A program made the position numbers and the translations under genes. From NCBI RefSeq assembly GCF_011765625.1, contig NZ_CP050313.1:864501-928500 (forward strand): 64,000 bases of DNA, given 5' to 3'. Shown here in pieces: positions 19,177 through 29,838 of the stretch. Below the pieces are notes generated by a model that worked only from the letters and a program-made list of their open reading frames with translations, did no database searches and was not told the DNA's origin. Every line of letters begins with the position of its first letter. Position 1 is the first letter of the stretch. This DNA is from Shewanella aestuarii. Its GTDB lineage: Bacteria > Pseudomonadota > Gammaproteobacteria > Enterobacterales > Shewanellaceae.

Positions 19177-20013
19177 ATGTTTAAATTAAAGCATAATAAC
19201 AAGCAGTTAGAATTATCTCATCCGGTTGTAATGGGAATTGTTAATGTCACACCAGATTCATTTTCTGATGGTGGTGATTTTGCCGCATTTGAAGCAGCTT
19301 GCCAGCATGTAGATCGCATGGTAGAGCAAGGGGCGTTAATTATTGACGTTGGTGGAGAATCAACGCGACCGGGAGCAGCAGAAGTCTCAATTGAAGAAGA
19401 ATTGGCCCGAGTAATCCCTATTATTGAGTACATAGCTCAAAAGCATCAAGTATGGATATCGATCGATACAAGTAAGCCTGAGGTTATGCAACAAGCTGTT
19501 GCTGCAGGTGCCAATATGATTAATGATGTAAGAGCATTACAAGTACCCGGAGCACTTGAAATGGCAGCATCCCTTAAAGTGCCAGTATGTTTGATGCACA
19601 TGCAAGGTCAGCCGCAAACCATGCAAGATGAACCAGAATATTATGATGTAATGGCTGAGGTTATTGCGTTTTTTGAACAAAGAGTGTTGGCTTGTGAGGC
19701 CGCAGGAATTACAAAGGATTTAATGATTTTGGACCCTGGCTTTGGATTTGGAAAAACTTTGGCGCATAATTATCGATTGCTAGCTACTTTACCTGCATTT
19801 CATCAATTTCATCTGCCAATTTTAATTGGCTTATCACGTAAAAGCATGATTGGTGATTTACTGAAGCGACCAACTAATCAGCGGTTGGCAGGCAGTTTAG
19901 CGGGGGCTTTAATAGCCGCTCAACAAGGTGCACAGATTATCAGAGTGCACGACGTACCCGAAACTGTTGATGTCCTTAAGGTGATGGCAGAAACGATGGC
20001 CTATGTTGATTAA
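19177..20013 (+). CDS. folP: Dihydropteroate synthase
   Basis: A 278-residue TIM-barrel enzyme condensing p-aminobenzoate with hydroxymethyl-dihydropterin diphosphate in folate synthesis. It has both family signatures, GIVNVTPDSFSDGG (loop 1) and DVGGESTRPGA (loop 2), plus the C-terminal IRVHDV. Length is as expected. It sits between ftsH and glmM, as in Escherichia coli. Confidence 0.96.
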   Translation: MFKLKHNNKQLELSHPVVMGIVNVTPDSFSDGGDFAAFEAACQHVDRMVEQGALIIDVGGESTRPGAAEVSIEEELARVIPIIEYIAQKHQVWISIDTSKPEVMQQAVAAGANMINDVRALQVPGALEMAASLKVPVCLMHMQGQPQTMQDEPEYYDVMAEVIAFFEQRVLACEAAGITKDLMILDPGFGFGKTLAHNYRLLATLPAFHQFHLPILIGLSRKSMIGDLLKRPTNQRLAGSLAGALIAAQQGAQIIRVHDVPETVDVLKVMAETMAYVD

Positions 20014-20110
20014 GTAGCTAGCTATGTTTGGTATTTCACTTAATACCTTTTGAATATGCCATTTGAAACCTGTGTAAGATGATTAAGCGATTTCGCTTAA
20101 GTGGGGATAT

Positions 20111-21448
20111 GTGAAACAAAGACAATTTTTTGGAACTGACGGTATTCGAGGTAAAGTTGGTTCAGGTAAAATGACTCCAGAGTTAGCCTTAAAACTTGGA
20201 TGGGCTGCTGGACGAGTATTATCACGTAATGGCACTAAAAAAGTCATTATTGGTAAAGATACACGTATTTCTGGTTATTTATTTGAGTCGGCACTTGAGG
20301 CTGGATTATCTGCTGCGGGTTTGAATGTACTGTTATTGGGGCCGATGCCAACACCGGCAGTAGCGTACCTTACGCGAACATTTCGTGCAGAAGCAGGTGT
20401 GGTAATCAGTGCATCTCACAATCCATATTATGATAATGGCATTAAGTTTTTCTCTACTGATGGTAGTAAACTAGACGATGCCATTGAGCTAGAAATTGAA
20501 GCTGAGTTAGATAAACCACTCGTTTGTGTTGAGTCGCATTTATTAGGTAAGGCGCGTCGAATAGATGATGCTGCTGGCCGATATATTGAATATTGTAAAG
20601 GTAACTTTCCTGCGGAACACACCTTAACAGGTCTTAAAATTGTGGTCGATTGTGCTCATGGTGCAACTTATCATATTGCACCAAGTGTGTTTAGAGAATT
20701 AGGTGCAGAGGTCATATCTATTGGTGATAAACCTGATGGTATCAATATTAACGATAAAGTTGGCGCAACATCTATGGCCAAAATTTGCGAAACAGTTTTA
20801 GCTGAGCAAGCTGATCTTGGTATCGCACTTGATGGTGATGGAGACCGGATTATGATGGTTAATCGCCTCGGTGAAGTGATTGATGGGGATCAAATATTAT
20901 ATATTTTAGCCGTTGATGCACAAAAGCGCGGTCTATTAAAAGGTGGTGTTGTTGGAACTTTAATGTCTAATTTAGGCTTAGAACTTGCCTTGCAAGATTT
21001 AAAGATTCCTTTTGTTAGGTCTAAAGTCGGTGATCGATATGTGATGGAGCTTTTAAAGCAACATCAATGGCGTATCGGCGGTGAAAACTCAGGGCATATT
21101 TTGAACCTAGACCATGGTACAACCGGGGATGGTATTGTTGCTGGTATTCTAGTGCTTGCAGCGATGCGACGACAAAATAGTACGCTAGAAGCCTTAACGC
21201 AAACATTAAAAATGTTACCTCAAGTGTTAGTTAATGTTAGATTTGAAGGTAATTCTAACCCTCTTGATTCTGATGTTGTAAAATCTGCTCAAGCTTTTGT
21301 AGAACAACAGCTTGGCTCTAGAGGGCGGGTATTACTCAGAAAGTCTGGCACCGAACCTCTGATTCGAGTGATGGTTGAGGGGGATGAACATGATCAAGTT
21401 CTCGCTTATGCTAATAAAATTGCTGAAGCGGTTAAACAAGCCTGTTAA
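20111..21448 (+). CDS. glmM: Phosphoglucosamine mutase
   Basis: A 445-residue alpha-D-phosphohexomutase converting glucosamine-6-phosphate to glucosamine-1-phosphate for UDP-GlcNAc synthesis. The phospho-serine is Ser102 in [14 protein letters not shown]. The metal loop is LDGDGDR, and the sugar/phosphate loops GGENSGH and [11 protein letters not shown] are present. The start is GTG 20111 with GTGGGGA just upstream. It follows folP by about 100 bp. Confidence 0.97.
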   Translation: MKQRQFFGTDGIRGKVGSGKMTPELALKLGWAAGRVLSRNGTKKVIIGKDTRISGYLFESALEAGLSAAGLNVLLLGPMPTPAVAYLTRTFRAEAGVVISASHNPYYDNGIKFFSTDGSKLDDAIELEIEAELDKPLVCVESHLLGKARRIDDAAGRYIEYCKGNFPAEHTLTGLKIVVDCAHGATYHIAPSVFRELGAEVISIGDKPDGININDKVGATSMAKICETVLAEQADLGIALDGDGDRIMMVNRLGEVIDGDQILYILAVDAQKRGLLKGGVVGTLMSNLGLELALQDLKIPFVRSKVGDRYVMELLKQHQWRIGGENSGHILNLDHGTTGDGIVAGILVLAAMRRQNSTLEALTQTLKMLPQVLVNVRFEGNSNPLDSDVVKSAQAFVEQQLGSRGRVLLRKSGTEPLIRVMVEGDEHDQVLAYANKIAEAVKQAC

Positions 21449-21608
21449 TCTAACGGATATCGTTTTATAAAATTAAATAATATCTTTAGGCTGTTTCTTG
21501 GATTGAAAAATAACCACTTCGACAGCTTATTGTAAATATTCATCTATTACCTATTGTAACTTGATAAGTGGTTCGCTATTATTCACGCCGCTTTCAGAGG
21601 AGACAGTG

Positions 21609-22391
21609 ATGGCACTCAGACGTCCTATGGTGGCTGGCAACTGGAAAATGAATGGCAGTGCAGCGTTAGCACAAGAGCTATTTAAAAAGTTTGCTGCAAA
21701 GCTCCAAAATGATTCAGCTGAAGTGGTTTTATGCCCGCCTTCAATTTATCTTGAAAGTGTTAGGCAACTGCTTGAGTCCAATAAGCAAACCTTAGATGGT
21801 GCGCTTGTTAGAATGGGCGCTCAAAATCTAAGTCAACATGATTTTGGCGCGTATACCGGTGAAATATCTGGGCAGATGCTAAAAGATTCCGGATGTCGAT
21901 ATGTAATTATCGGGCATTCCGAACGTCGCCGAATGTATGGCGAGACAAGTAATATCGTTGCAGAGAAATTTGCAGCAGCACAAAAGCATGGTTTGACACC
22001 TATTTTATGTGTAGGTGAGTCAGGTCCAGCTCGTGAAGCAAGACGAACTTTTGAAGTTATTGCTGAAGAGTTAGATATAGTCATTGAAAAAAATGGCACT
22101 ATGGCTTTTGACAACGCAATTATCGCCTACGAGCCTCTATGGGCTGTCGGAACCGGTAAAAGCGCAACTCCAGAGCAGGCGCAAGAAGTTCATGCGTTTA
22201 TTCGCAATCGACTCTCTGAAGTGTCTCCTTTTATTGGAGAAAATATCAGGATTCTATACGGTGGCAGTGTGACACCGAGTAATGCGGCAGACATTTTTGC
22301 CCAGCCTGATGTTGATGGTGGACTGATTGGCGGAGCTAGCTTAAATTCGTCAGAATTCCTAAGTTTATGTTCCATAGCAATGAGCGCGTAA
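21609..22391 (+). CDS. tpiA: Triosephosphate isomerase
   Basis: A 260-residue TIM barrel interconverting dihydroxyacetone phosphate and glyceraldehyde 3-phosphate. The catalytic residues are present: Lys13 (NWKMNG), His103 (IGHSERR) and Glu175 (AYEPLWAVGTG). ATG 21609 has AGAGGAGA upstream; GTG 21606 adjoining it is possible. An in-frame start at 21561 would add a non-conserved leader. It lies four bases upstream of secG, a linkage shared by relatives. Confidence 0.96.
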   Translation: MALRRPMVAGNWKMNGSAALAQELFKKFAAKLQNDSAEVVLCPPSIYLESVRQLLESNKQTLDGALVRMGAQNLSQHDFGAYTGEISGQMLKDSGCRYVIIGHSERRRMYGETSNIVAEKFAAAQKHGLTPILCVGESGPAREARRTFEVIAEELDIVIEKNGTMAFDNAIIAYEPLWAVGTGKSATPEQAQEVHAFIRNRLSEVSPFIGENIRILYGGSVTPSNAADIFAQPDVDGGLIGGASLNSSEFLSLCSIAMSA

Positions 22392-22395
22392 TAAT

Positions 22396-22731
22396 ATGTA
22401 CGAAGTTCTTATAGTTGTTTACTTGGTGGTTGCAATTGGCCTTATTGGTTTGATTCTTATCCAGCAAGGAAAAGGTGCCGATATGGGTGCATCATTTGGA
22501 GCTGGAGCGTCTGGTACGCTTTTCGGTTCAAGCGGTTCAGGAAACTTTCTGACTCGTAGTACAGCAATTTTAGCCATCACTTTTTTTGTTTTAAGTTTAG
22601 TCATTGGAAATTTAAGTGCTAACCATAAACAAACTGATGCTAATTGGAGTGATTTAAGTTCTGCTGCAGAGCAAGTAATTGATAGTGCACCTGTAGTTGA
22701 GCAACAGTCAGAGACTAAAATTCCTGACTAA
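22396..22731 (+). CDS. secG: Protein-export membrane protein SecG
   Basis: A 111-residue SecYEG translocon subunit with two membrane helices (about 2-22 and 54-72) joined by the conserved Gly-rich loop QQGKGADMGASFGAGASGTLFGSSGSGNFLTR. It aids preprotein translocation across the inner membrane. The start lies 4 bp after tpiA, indicating co-transcription. The acidic C-terminal tail is variable, and tRNA genes follow. Confidence 0.95.
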   Translation: MYEVLIVVYLVVAIGLIGLILIQQGKGADMGASFGAGASGTLFGSSGSGNFLTRSTAILAITFFVLSLVIGNLSANHKQTDANWSDLSSAAEQVIDSAPVVEQQSETKIPD

Positions 22732-22740
22732 AACTGATTT

Positions 22741-22827
22741 GCCGAGGTGGTGGAATTGGTAGACGCGCAGCCTTGAGGTGGCTGTGTCCTAACGGACGTG
22801 CGGGTTCAAGTCCCGCTCTCGGCACCA
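22741..22827 (+). tRNA. tRNA-Leu (GAG)
   Basis: A class II tRNA with a long variable arm. The acceptor stem GCCGAGG pairs with TCTCGGC (one G-U), the anticodon stem is CAGCC/GGCTG with loop TTGAGGT (anticodon GAG at 22775-22777), the T-loop is GGGTTCAAGTCCC, and the 3' ACCA is encoded. It lies 9 bp after secG, the same position as leuU in Escherichia coli. Confidence 0.97.
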
Positions 22828-22910
22828 GATAAAAATTGTTCAGTTAATGGTAAATTTCTGAATAATTATTGCAAGCAAAGGCGTAAGCCAATATACTTGC
22901 ACACAGTTGA

Positions 22911-22987
<77 letters not shown>

Positions 22988-23048
22988 GCTCCCTGTGAGT
23001 AATATCGTAAAAATATTTACTCACAGTTACAGGTTCTATAATAAAAAT

Positions 23049-23073
23049 AACCTCGTGATTACGGGGTTTTTTG
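23049..23073 (+). terminator. Hairpin terminator between tRNA-fMet and rimP
   Basis: Stem AACCTCGT / ACGGGGTT (one T-G pair) with a GATT loop, followed by TTTTTG. It could end the tRNA transcript or act as a leader attenuator for the nusA operon. Confidence 0.7.
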
Positions 23074-23155
23074 TTATATGGACTTTTGATTTTCCGTGTG
23101 TTAACCGGATTAGATAGGGGCTTTTAGCCCTTTTTTCGTTTTTTGGGGGTCATTT

Positions 23156-23611
23156 TTGGCAACATTAGAATCTAAATTGGTAGAGATGTTAACTGTACCA
23201 GTTGAGGCACTTGGGTTTCAGCTTTGGGGCATCGAATATGTCCATGCTGGTCGTCACTCTGTGGTAAGAGTTTTTATTGATCATGAAAATGGCATTCTTA
23301 TTGAAGATTGTGCAGAAGTGAGTCGACAAATCAGTGCGGTAATGGATGTTGAAGACCCAATTTCTACTGAATATACACTTGAAGTATCTTCTCCCGGTGT
23401 GGATAGACCGTTATTTAACGCACAGCAATACGCTGCATATATCGGCGAAGATGCAAAAGTTCAACTGACTATGCCTGTTGCCGGTAGTCGTAATTTAAAA
23501 GGCGTCATCAGCAAAGTGGAAGGGCAAATGCTTACACTTAATGTTGATGGTAAAGACTTGGTTGTTGCTTTGGATAATATCCGCAAAGGCAACATTATCG
23601 CTAAGTTATAA
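23156..23611 (+). CDS. rimP: Ribosome maturation factor RimP
   Basis: A 151-residue protein needed for 30S subunit maturation. Family blocks are [11 protein letters not shown], the [13 protein letters not shown] signature and the C-terminal SH3-like domain ending [10 protein letters not shown]. The start is TTG 23156, with GGGGGT 7 nt upstream; the N-terminus MATLESKL aligns with other RimP proteins. First protein gene of the rimP-nusA-infB-rbfA-truB-rpsO cluster. Confidence 0.95.
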   Translation: MATLESKLVEMLTVPVEALGFQLWGIEYVHAGRHSVVRVFIDHENGILIEDCAEVSRQISAVMDVEDPISTEYTLEVSSPGVDRPLFNAQQYAAYIGEDAKVQLTMPVAGSRNLKGVISKVEGQMLTLNVDGKDLVVALDNIRKGNIIAKL

Positions 23612-23642
23612 TAGTTTCTGGTGAAGAACGAGGCTAGACCAA

Positions 23643-25142
23643 ATGAATAAAGAGATCCTGCTAGTAGCAGAAGCGGTTTCAAATGAGAAAGCGGTTCCGC
23701 GTGAGAAAATTTTTGAAGCATTAGAAATTGCACTTGCTACAGCAACCAAGAAAAAGTACGAAGGTGATATTGAAGTTCGTGTTTCTATTGACCGCAAAAC
23801 CGGTCACTATGACACTTTTCGTCGCTGGAAGGTTATTGATGACAATGGCGAAGCTCTTGAAAACCCTTACAGTGAAATTACGTTAGAAGCAGCTCGCTAC
23901 GAAAACCCAGATATTCAAGTAGGTGAGTACATTGAAGACGAGATTGAGTCTGTCGTTTTTGATCGCATTACAACTCAAACTGCTAAGCAAGTTATTGTTC
24001 AAAAAGTCCGTGAGGCTGAGCGAGCACAAGTTGTAGAGCAATTTATTGATCGTCAAGGTGAAATCGTAACTGGTGTTGTCAAAAAGAGCACCCGTGAAAA
24101 TGTTGTTGTTGATTTAGGTAATAACGCTGATGGCGTATTATTTAAAGAAGACTTAATCAGTCGTGAATCATTCCGTCCAGGTGATCGCGTTCGTGCATTA
24201 CTTTATGCCGTTCGCCCTGAAGCACGTGGTGCACAAATATTTTTAACACGTAGTAAACCGGAAATGTTAATTGAACTTTTCCGAGTTGAAGTACCAGAAA
24301 TTTACGACGAAATGATTGAAATCATGGGCGCAGCTCGTGATCCTGGTGCTCGTGCTAAAATCGCAGTTAAATCTAATGATAAGCGCATTGATCCTATCGG
24401 TGCTTGTGTTGGTATGCGTGGTGCACGTGTGCAAGCCGTATCTAACGAACTTGGTGGTGAGCGTGTTGATATTGTTATGTGGGATGATAATCCTGCTCAG
24501 TACGTTATTAACGCAATGGCGCCAGCAGATGTTGCTTCAATCATCGTTGATGAAGATAACCACTCAATGGATATCGCAGTAGAAGCTGATAGCTTAGCAC
24601 AAGCAATTGGCCGTAATGGTCAAAACGTACGTTTAGCAACACAACTTACCGGTTGGGAACTAAACGTTATGACAGTTGAAGATATGAATAAGAAACACCA
24701 GGCTGAAAGCGCCAAGGTGATCGATTTATTTGTTTCTTCGTTAGATGTAGATGAAGATTTTGCGTCAGTTTTAGCCGAGGAAGGATTTACTTCATTAGAA
24801 GAAATTGCCTATGTGCCTGAATCTGAATTATTAGCAATAGATGGATTTGATGAAGATATTGTTGCAGCATTGCGTGAGCGTGCAAAAGCAGCAATTTCAA
24901 CTCGTGCACTCGCTTCTGAAGAAGCATTAGATGATGCACATCCAAGTGAAGACTTATTAGCGCTTGAAGGTTTAGAGACTCACCTTGCATTTGTTTTAGC
25001 AAGTAAAGGTGTAGTGACATTGGAAGACCTTGCTGAGCAAGGTATCGATGATTTAATCGAAATTGAAGAATTGACAGAAGAAAAAGCAGGTGAGCTCATC
25101 ATGGCTGCCCGCAACATCTGTTGGTTTGGCGAAGAAGCATAA
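23643..25142 (+). CDS. nusA: Transcription termination/antitermination factor NusA
   Basis: A 499-residue NusA. The domain order is N-terminal RNA-polymerase-binding domain (1-130), S1 domain (about 135-200, [11 protein letters not shown]), two KH domains (about 230-345, including [14 protein letters not shown] and [12 protein letters not shown]) and two C-terminal acidic helix-hairpin repeats (about 365-495). It modulates pausing, intrinsic termination and rRNA antitermination. It starts 31 bp after rimP. Confidence 0.97.
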   Translation: MNKEILLVAEAVSNEKAVPREKIFEALEIALATATKKKYEGDIEVRVSIDRKTGHYDTFRRWKVIDDNGEALENPYSEITLEAARYENPDIQVGEYIEDEIESVVFDRITTQTAKQVIVQKVREAERAQVVEQFIDRQGEIVTGVVKKSTRENVVVDLGNNADGVLFKEDLISRESFRPGDRVRALLYAVRPEARGAQIFLTRSKPEMLIELFRVEVPEIYDEMIEIMGAARDPGARAKIAVKSNDKRIDPIGACVGMRGARVQAVSNELGGERVDIVMWDDNPAQYVINAMAPADVASIIVDEDNHSMDIAVEADSLAQAIGRNGQNVRLATQLTGWELNVMTVEDMNKKHQAESAKVIDLFVSSLDVDEDFASVLAEEGFTSLEEIAYVPESELLAIDGFDEDIVAALRERAKAAISTRALASEEALDDAHPSEDLLALEGLETHLAFVLASKGVVTLEDLAEQGIDDLIEIEELTEEKAGELIMAARNICWFGEEA

Positions 25143-25168
25143 GTCGATCAACAGAGGGGTATTAATTG

Positions 25169-27823
25169 ATGGCAGATACAAGTTTAGAAAAATTGGCTCA
25201 AGAAGTAGGCAAAACGGTTGAACGTTTAGTTGAACAATTTAATGAAGCCGGCATTAAGAAAGCTAAAACAGATAGTGTTTCTGAAAAAGAGAAACAACAA
25301 CTATTAGATTTTTTGAAAAAGCAACACGGTGGTGATGCAGCTCCTACTAAAATGACTTTACAGCGTAAAACTGTATCGACTTTAAGTGTTGCAGGACAAG
25401 GCGGGCAGTCTAAAGACGTTAAAGTAGAAGTGCGTAAAAAGCGTACTTTTGTTAAGCGTGACGATGTTGAATTAGCCAAACAGGCTGAAGAAGAAAAAGC
25501 CAAAGCAAAAGCTGAGGCGGAAGCTAAAGCTAAGGCGGAGTTAGAGGCAAAAGCTAAAGCAGAAGCAGAAGCAGAAGCAAAGGCGAAAGCCGAAGCAGAA
25601 GCTAAAGCGAAAGCAGAAGCTGCAAACAAAGCCAAAGCAGCTAAAGCTGAATCTAAAGCAGATAAAAAGCAAGATCCTGATGCCAAAGCGGCTAAAGAAG
25701 AAGCTGAGCGCCTTAAGGCTGCTCAAGTAGCAGCGTTAGCCCAAAAGCAAAAAGAAGAAGCAGAAAAGGCGGCTGAAAAGGCACGCAAACTTGCTGAAGA
25801 AAATTCTAAGCGTTGGGCGGAAGAAGAGCGTTTACGTTTAGAAGCTGAGAAAAACAGTGATCACCATGTTACAACTTCTAAAGTTGCTCGAGCAGCAGAA
25901 GATACATCAGACTTAAATGATGAAAAACGTGGTCGTCGAGCTCGTAATAAAAACACCAATAAAAAACGTGGTGGTAAAGATGCTCGTGATGGGCGCGAAA
26001 AGCATATGCGCAATCGCAGCAATGCACCGCAATCAATGGCTCATGGCTTCAATAAACCTGCTGCAGCCGTCACGCGTGATGTGCGTTTAGGTGAGACAGT
26101 AACAGTATCTGAACTTGCTCATTTAATGGCAGTTAAAGCGACAGAAATCATCAAACAAATGATGAAAATGGGGTCAATGGTTACCATTAACCAAGTACTA
26201 GACCAAGAAACTGCACAATTAGTCGCAGAAGAAATGGGTCATAAAGTTGTACTACTTCGTGAAAACGAACTAGAGCATCAAGTACTGCAAGATCGTGATG
26301 AGAATGTGAAGCTAGAAACTCGAGCTCCTGTTGTGACGATTATGGGTCACGTTGACCATGGTAAAACCTCATTACTGGATTATATTCGTGCGTCAAAAGT
26401 TGCCTCTGGTGAAGCCGGTGGTATTACTCAGCATATCGGTGCTTACCATGTAGAAACCGAGAACGGTATGATTACCTTCTTGGATACTCCTGGTCACGCG
26501 GCATTTACTTCAATGCGTGCTCGTGGTGCTAAAGCAACGGATATCGTGGTACTTGTTGTTGCTGCTGATGACGGTGTAATGCCGCAAACTATCGAAGCAA
26601 TACAGCATGCCAAGGCGGGTAATGTTCCGTTAATTGTTGCTGTTAACAAAATGGATAAACCTGAAGCCGATCCAGATCGTGTTAAAAACGAACTATCTCA
26701 ACATGGTGTAATGTCTGATGATTGGGGTGGTGATAACATGTTTGTATACGTATCGGCAAAAGCTGGTACTGGTATCGATGAGTTATTAGAAGCTATTTTA
26801 TTACAAGCAGAAATATTAGAGCTTAAAGCTGTTCGTGACGGCATGGCAGCTGGTGTAGTGATTGAATCACAACTTGATAAAGGTCGTGGGCCAGTGGCTA
26901 CAGTACTTGTTCAGGAAGGGACTTTACGTCAAGGTGATATCGTTCTTTGTGGTTTAGAGTACGGTAAAATCCGTGCGATGAAAGATGAGAATGGTCGTCC
27001 TATCACTGAAGCTGGTCCATCTATTCCTGTTGAGATTTTAGGTCTTTCAGGTGTGCCATCTGCGGGTGATGAAGCCACGGTTGTTCGCGATGAGCGTAAA
27101 GCGCGTGAAGTTGCTTTATACCGTCAAGGCAAGTTCCGTGATGTTAAGTTAGCGCGTCAGCAGAAGTCTAAGTTAGAGAACATGTTTGCTAATATGACTG
27201 ACGGTGAAGTTCAAGAGCTTAATATCGTTCTTAAAGCGGATGTTCAAGGGTCATTAGAAGCGATTTGTGATTCATTGCAGAATCTATCAACAGACGAAGT
27301 TAAAGTGAACATCATTGCAAGAGGCGTAGGTGCATTAACTGAGACTGATGCAACATTAGCGGCAGCTTCTAATGCAATTATGGTTGGTTTTAACGTTCGT
27401 GCTGATGCACAGGCTCGTAAGACAATTGAAGCTGAAAGTGTTGATTTGCGCTACTACAGCATCATCTATAACTTGATTGATGAAGTTAAAGCAGCAATGA
27501 CAGGTATGCTTGCACCTGAATTCAGACAAGAAATTATTGGTCTGGCCGAAGTACGTGATGTATTTAAGTCTCCTAAACTAGGTGCTATTGCTGGTTGTAT
27601 GGTTACTGAAGGTATCGTTAAGCGTAGTGCGCCAATCCGTGTACTTCGTGATAATGTTGTTATCTATGAAGGCGAATTAGAGTCGTTACGTCGTTTTAAA
27701 GATGATGCAGTTGAAGTTCGTAATGGTATGGAATGTGGTATCGGTGTGAAGAACTACAACGATGTTCGCGTTGGTGACCAGATTGAAGTATTTGAAACCG
27801 TCGAAGTAGCGAGAACGCTATAA
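25169..27823 (+). CDS. infB: Translation initiation factor IF-2
   Basis: An 884-residue IF-2 that recruits fMet-tRNA to the 30S subunit and promotes subunit joining. The N-terminal IF2_N domain is followed by an Ala/Lys/Glu-rich helical stretch (about residues 105-225), a second IF2_N-like domain, the G domain with GHVDHGKTS (about residue 393), DTPGHAAF and NKMD, then domains II-IV. ATG 25169 fits AGAGGGG upstream with a 9-nt spacer; TTG 25166 is adjacent. The low-complexity A/K/E coding stretch accounts for a repetitive look at about 25.5-25.8 kb. Confidence 0.97.
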   Translation: MADTSLEKLAQEVGKTVERLVEQFNEAGIKKAKTDSVSEKEKQQLLDFLKKQHGGDAAPTKMTLQRKTVSTLSVAGQGGQSKDVKVEVRKKRTFVKRDDVELAKQAEEEKAKAKAEAEAKAKAELEAKAKAEAEAEAKAKAEAEAKAKAEAANKAKAAKAESKADKKQDPDAKAAKEEAERLKAAQVAALAQKQKEEAEKAAEKARKLAEENSKRWAEEERLRLEAEKNSDHHVTTSKVARAAEDTSDLNDEKRGRRARNKNTNKKRGGKDARDGREKHMRNRSNAPQSMAHGFNKPAAAVTRDVRLGETVTVSELAHLMAVKATEIIKQMMKMGSMVTINQVLDQETAQLVAEEMGHKVVLLRENELEHQVLQDRDENVKLETRAPVVTIMGHVDHGKTSLLDYIRASKVASGEAGGITQHIGAYHVETENGMITFLDTPGHAAFTSMRARGAKATDIVVLVVAADDGVMPQTIEAIQHAKAGNVPLIVAVNKMDKPEADPDRVKNELSQHGVMSDDWGGDNMFVYVSAKAGTGIDELLEAILLQAEILELKAVRDGMAAGVVIESQLDKGRGPVATVLVQEGTLRQGDIVLCGLEYGKIRAMKDENGRPITEAGPSIPVEILGLSGVPSAGDEATVVRDERKAREVALYRQGKFRDVKLARQQKSKLENMFANMTDGEVQELNIVLKADVQGSLEAICDSLQNLSTDEVKVNIIARGVGALTETDATLAAASNAIMVGFNVRADAQARKTIEAESVDLRYYSIIYNLIDEVKAAMTGMLAPEFRQEIIGLAEVRDVFKSPKLGAIAGCMVTEGIVKRSAPIRVLRDNVVIYEGELESLRRFKDDAVEVRNGMECGIGVKNYNDVRVGDQIEVFETVEVARTL

Positions 27824-27830
27824 TATATGA

Positions 27831-27856
27831 AAGGGCGGCATTAGCCGCCCTTTTTG
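27831..27856 (+). terminator. Strong hairpin with T-run between infB and rbfA
   Basis: Perfect 9-bp GC-rich stem AAGGGCGGC / GCCGCCCTT with an ATTA loop and TTTTT. Its place inside the nusA operon suggests partial termination, plausibly subject to NusA. Confidence 0.85.
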
Positions 27857-27881
27857 ATTAAATGATTCAGGTAGGTTAATT

Positions 27882-28304
27882 ATGGCAAAAGAATTTAGCC
27901 GTACTCGTCGTATTGGTCAGCAACTGCAGCAAGAATTGGCGATGGTACTGCAACGCGATATGAAAGATCCTCGTATCGGTTTTGTTACTGTAAACGATGT
28001 TGAAGTGTCGCGTGACTTAAGTTACGCCAAAGTGTTTGTGACTTTTTTTGAAGAAGATAAATCTCTTGTTGATGAAAAAATTGCTGCACTAATGACTGCT
28101 GCACCATATATTCGTACTTTAGTTGCAGGTCGTATGAAATTACGCGTGATGCCAGAACTTAGGTTTGTCTATGACAGCTCATTAGTAGAAGGCATGAGGA
28201 TGTCTAACTTAGTGAGTCAGGTCATTTCTAAAGATAAGCAAAAGCAGCAAGAGAGCGGTCGTGCTGATGAAATAGACCAAGACGATACCCAGGAGAAAGA
28301 TTAA
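27882..28304 (+). CDS. rbfA: Ribosome-binding factor A
   Basis: A 140-residue, KH-fold 30S maturation and cold-adaptation factor. The N-terminus [40 protein letters not shown] and the [13 protein letters not shown] segment are diagnostic. The acidic, Gln-rich C-terminal tail is variable. Its stop overlaps the truB start by one base (TAATG), giving translational coupling. Confidence 0.96.
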   Translation: MAKEFSRTRRIGQQLQQELAMVLQRDMKDPRIGFVTVNDVEVSRDLSYAKVFVTFFEEDKSLVDEKIAALMTAAPYIRTLVAGRMKLRVMPELRFVYDSSLVEGMRMSNLVSQVISKDKQKQQESGRADEIDQDDTQEKD

Positions 28305-29257
28305 TGGCTCGTCGGCAAAAAGGTCGTTTTATTGATGGTATTGTTTTGCTCGACAAAGACACCGGCATGAGCTCTAATCACGCCTTACAGCGGGTTAAGC
28401 GATTTTTTAATGCTAATAAGGCAGGACACACTGGAGCCTTAGATCCATTAGCTACGGGTATGCTACCTATATGTTTAGGTGAGGCTACTAAGTTTTCTCA
28501 ACACTTGTTAGATGCGGATAAACGTTACTTAGTGACAGCCAAATTAGGTGAGCGCACAGATACTAGCGATTCTGACGGTGAAGTGGTAGAAGTTCGCGAT
28601 ATTGCTTTTTCTCATGAAAAACTGCTGACAGCACTCGAGCATTTCCGTGGTAATACCATGCAAGTCCCGTCGATGTACTCTGCGTTAAAGTATCAAGGTC
28701 AGCCTTTATATAAGTATGCCCGTGAAGGCATTGAAGTGCCGCGTGAAGCTCGCCCAATCACAGTCTTTGAGCTTAACTTTATTAAACTTGAAGGTAATGA
28801 GTTAACTTTAGATATTCATTGCTCAAAAGGAACTTATATTCGCACAATTATTGATGATTTAGGCGAAATGCTTGGTTGTGGTGCACATGTGATAATGCTC
28901 CGCAGAACTCAAGTTGCACAGTATCCGTATGAGAAAATGGTTAGCCTGTCACAACTTGAAGCCTTAGTCGCCTCTGCACAAGAACAGGGCGTAGAGCCCA
29001 AAGAGTTGCTAGACCCACTATTGTTACCCATGGATACAGCTGTCGCTAACTTCCCCGAAATCAACTTACCTCAGAGTATGCTGTATTATGTGATGCAAGG
29101 GCAAGCGATTCAGGCTTCAGGCTTAAAACCGGATGAGTTAGTTAGGATTACCATTGGTGAGCAGCGACAATTTGTCGGGATAGGCAGTATGAACGATGAC
29201 GGGTTACTAGCACCTAAGCGATTAATTGTTCTGCGCGAAGATACACTGGCGAGCTAA
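28304..29257 (+). CDS. truB: tRNA pseudouridine-55 synthase
   Basis: A 317-residue TruB that isomerises U55 in the T-arm of tRNAs. The catalytic Asp47 lies in [23 protein letters not shown]. The KGTYIRTI motif and a C-terminal PUA-like domain are present. It overlaps rbfA by one base and precedes rpsO. Confidence 0.96.
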   Translation: MARRQKGRFIDGIVLLDKDTGMSSNHALQRVKRFFNANKAGHTGALDPLATGMLPICLGEATKFSQHLLDADKRYLVTAKLGERTDTSDSDGEVVEVRDIAFSHEKLLTALEHFRGNTMQVPSMYSALKYQGQPLYKYAREGIEVPREARPITVFELNFIKLEGNELTLDIHCSKGTYIRTIIDDLGEMLGCGAHVIMLRRTQVAQYPYEKMVSLSQLEALVASAQEQGVEPKELLDPLLLPMDTAVANFPEINLPQSMLYYVMQGQAIQASGLKPDELVRITIGEQRQFVGIGSMNDDGLLAPKRLIVLREDTLAS

Positions 29258-29377
29258 AATTTATATCGATATTTAGATTTGTATTTGCCCTGCAACTGAA
29301 TTATAGGTAGAATGCACCGCCTCCTTTAGCTGAGTTAGTGATCGGCTAAAGATAATTTTTTATATTTGGAGATACAC

Positions 29378-29647
29378 ATGTCACTAAGTGCTGAAACTAA
29401 AGCAAAAATCGTAGCTGAATTTGGTCGTGGCGATAACGACACTGGTTCAACTGAAGTACAAGTTGCTTTATTAACTGCTCAAATCAATCACCTTCAAGGT
29501 CATTTTAAAGAGCACATCCACGATCACCATTCTCGTCGTGGTTTGTTACGTATGGTTAGTGCACGTCGTAAGTTAACTGCTTACTTAAAGCGTACTGACG
29601 CAGAGCGTTACACTGCTTTGATCCAGAAGTTAGGTTTACGTCGTTAA
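29378..29647 (+). CDS. rpsO: 30S ribosomal protein S15
   Basis: An 89-residue S15, canonical from ATG 29378 ([33 protein letters not shown]) with GGAG 6 nt upstream; an in-frame TTG at 29366 would add four residues. It binds 16S rRNA early in 30S assembly through the conserved [11 protein letters not shown] region. It ends in a terminator before the convergent GGDEF-EAL gene, so pnp is not directly adjacent as in Escherichia coli. Confidence 0.97.
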   Translation: MSLSAETKAKIVAEFGRGDNDTGSTEVQVALLTAQINHLQGHFKEHIHDHHSRRGLLRMVSARRKLTAYLKRTDAERYTALIQKLGLRR

Positions 29648-29682
29648 TTCGACTTCAACTTGCATTTGCGAGTTGAAACCGT

Positions 29683-29710
29683 AAAAAAGGAGGCTTATGC
29701 CTCCTTTTTT
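29683..29710 (+). terminator. Terminator after rpsO (bidirectional)
   Basis: A 12-bp perfect stem AAAAAAGGAGGC / GCCTCCTTTTTT with a TTAT loop. The A-run and T-run make it usable from both strands. Confidence 0.92.
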
Positions 29711-29734
29711 ATTGCAATAAATATCATTATTTGA

Positions 29735-29838
29735 GTTATCCCAATCTAATAAACAACTGCTTATCAAAAAATTTACTTTAGTACTACGCATTTCCCTATG
29801 CTATTACTGTTCACTTATTTACTGTAATTGTTATTAAA
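29735..29838 (+). repeat. Dispersed palindromic intergenic repeat, copy C (internally deleted)
   Basis: A shorter copy of the element at 15895 and 45317. The left end CCAATCTAATAAACAACTG and right end CACTTATTTACTGTAATTG match the full copies, and the segment AAAAAATTTAC...CGCATTTCC aligns with the part right of the central hairpin. About 60-70 bp including the left hairpin arm are missing. The right end TATTA provides the stop codon of the minus-strand GGDEF-EAL gene. Confidence 0.62.

Noticed and set aside
25198..25686. 162-codon minus-strand frame opposite the start of infB
   Set aside because: It arises from the Ala/Lys/Glu-rich repeat coding of IF-2, which reads as Ala/Ser/Phe repeats in antisense.
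25500..25800. Apparent tandem DNA repeat
   Set aside because: It is degenerate low-complexity coding (A/K/E helical linker of IF-2), not a separate repeat array.
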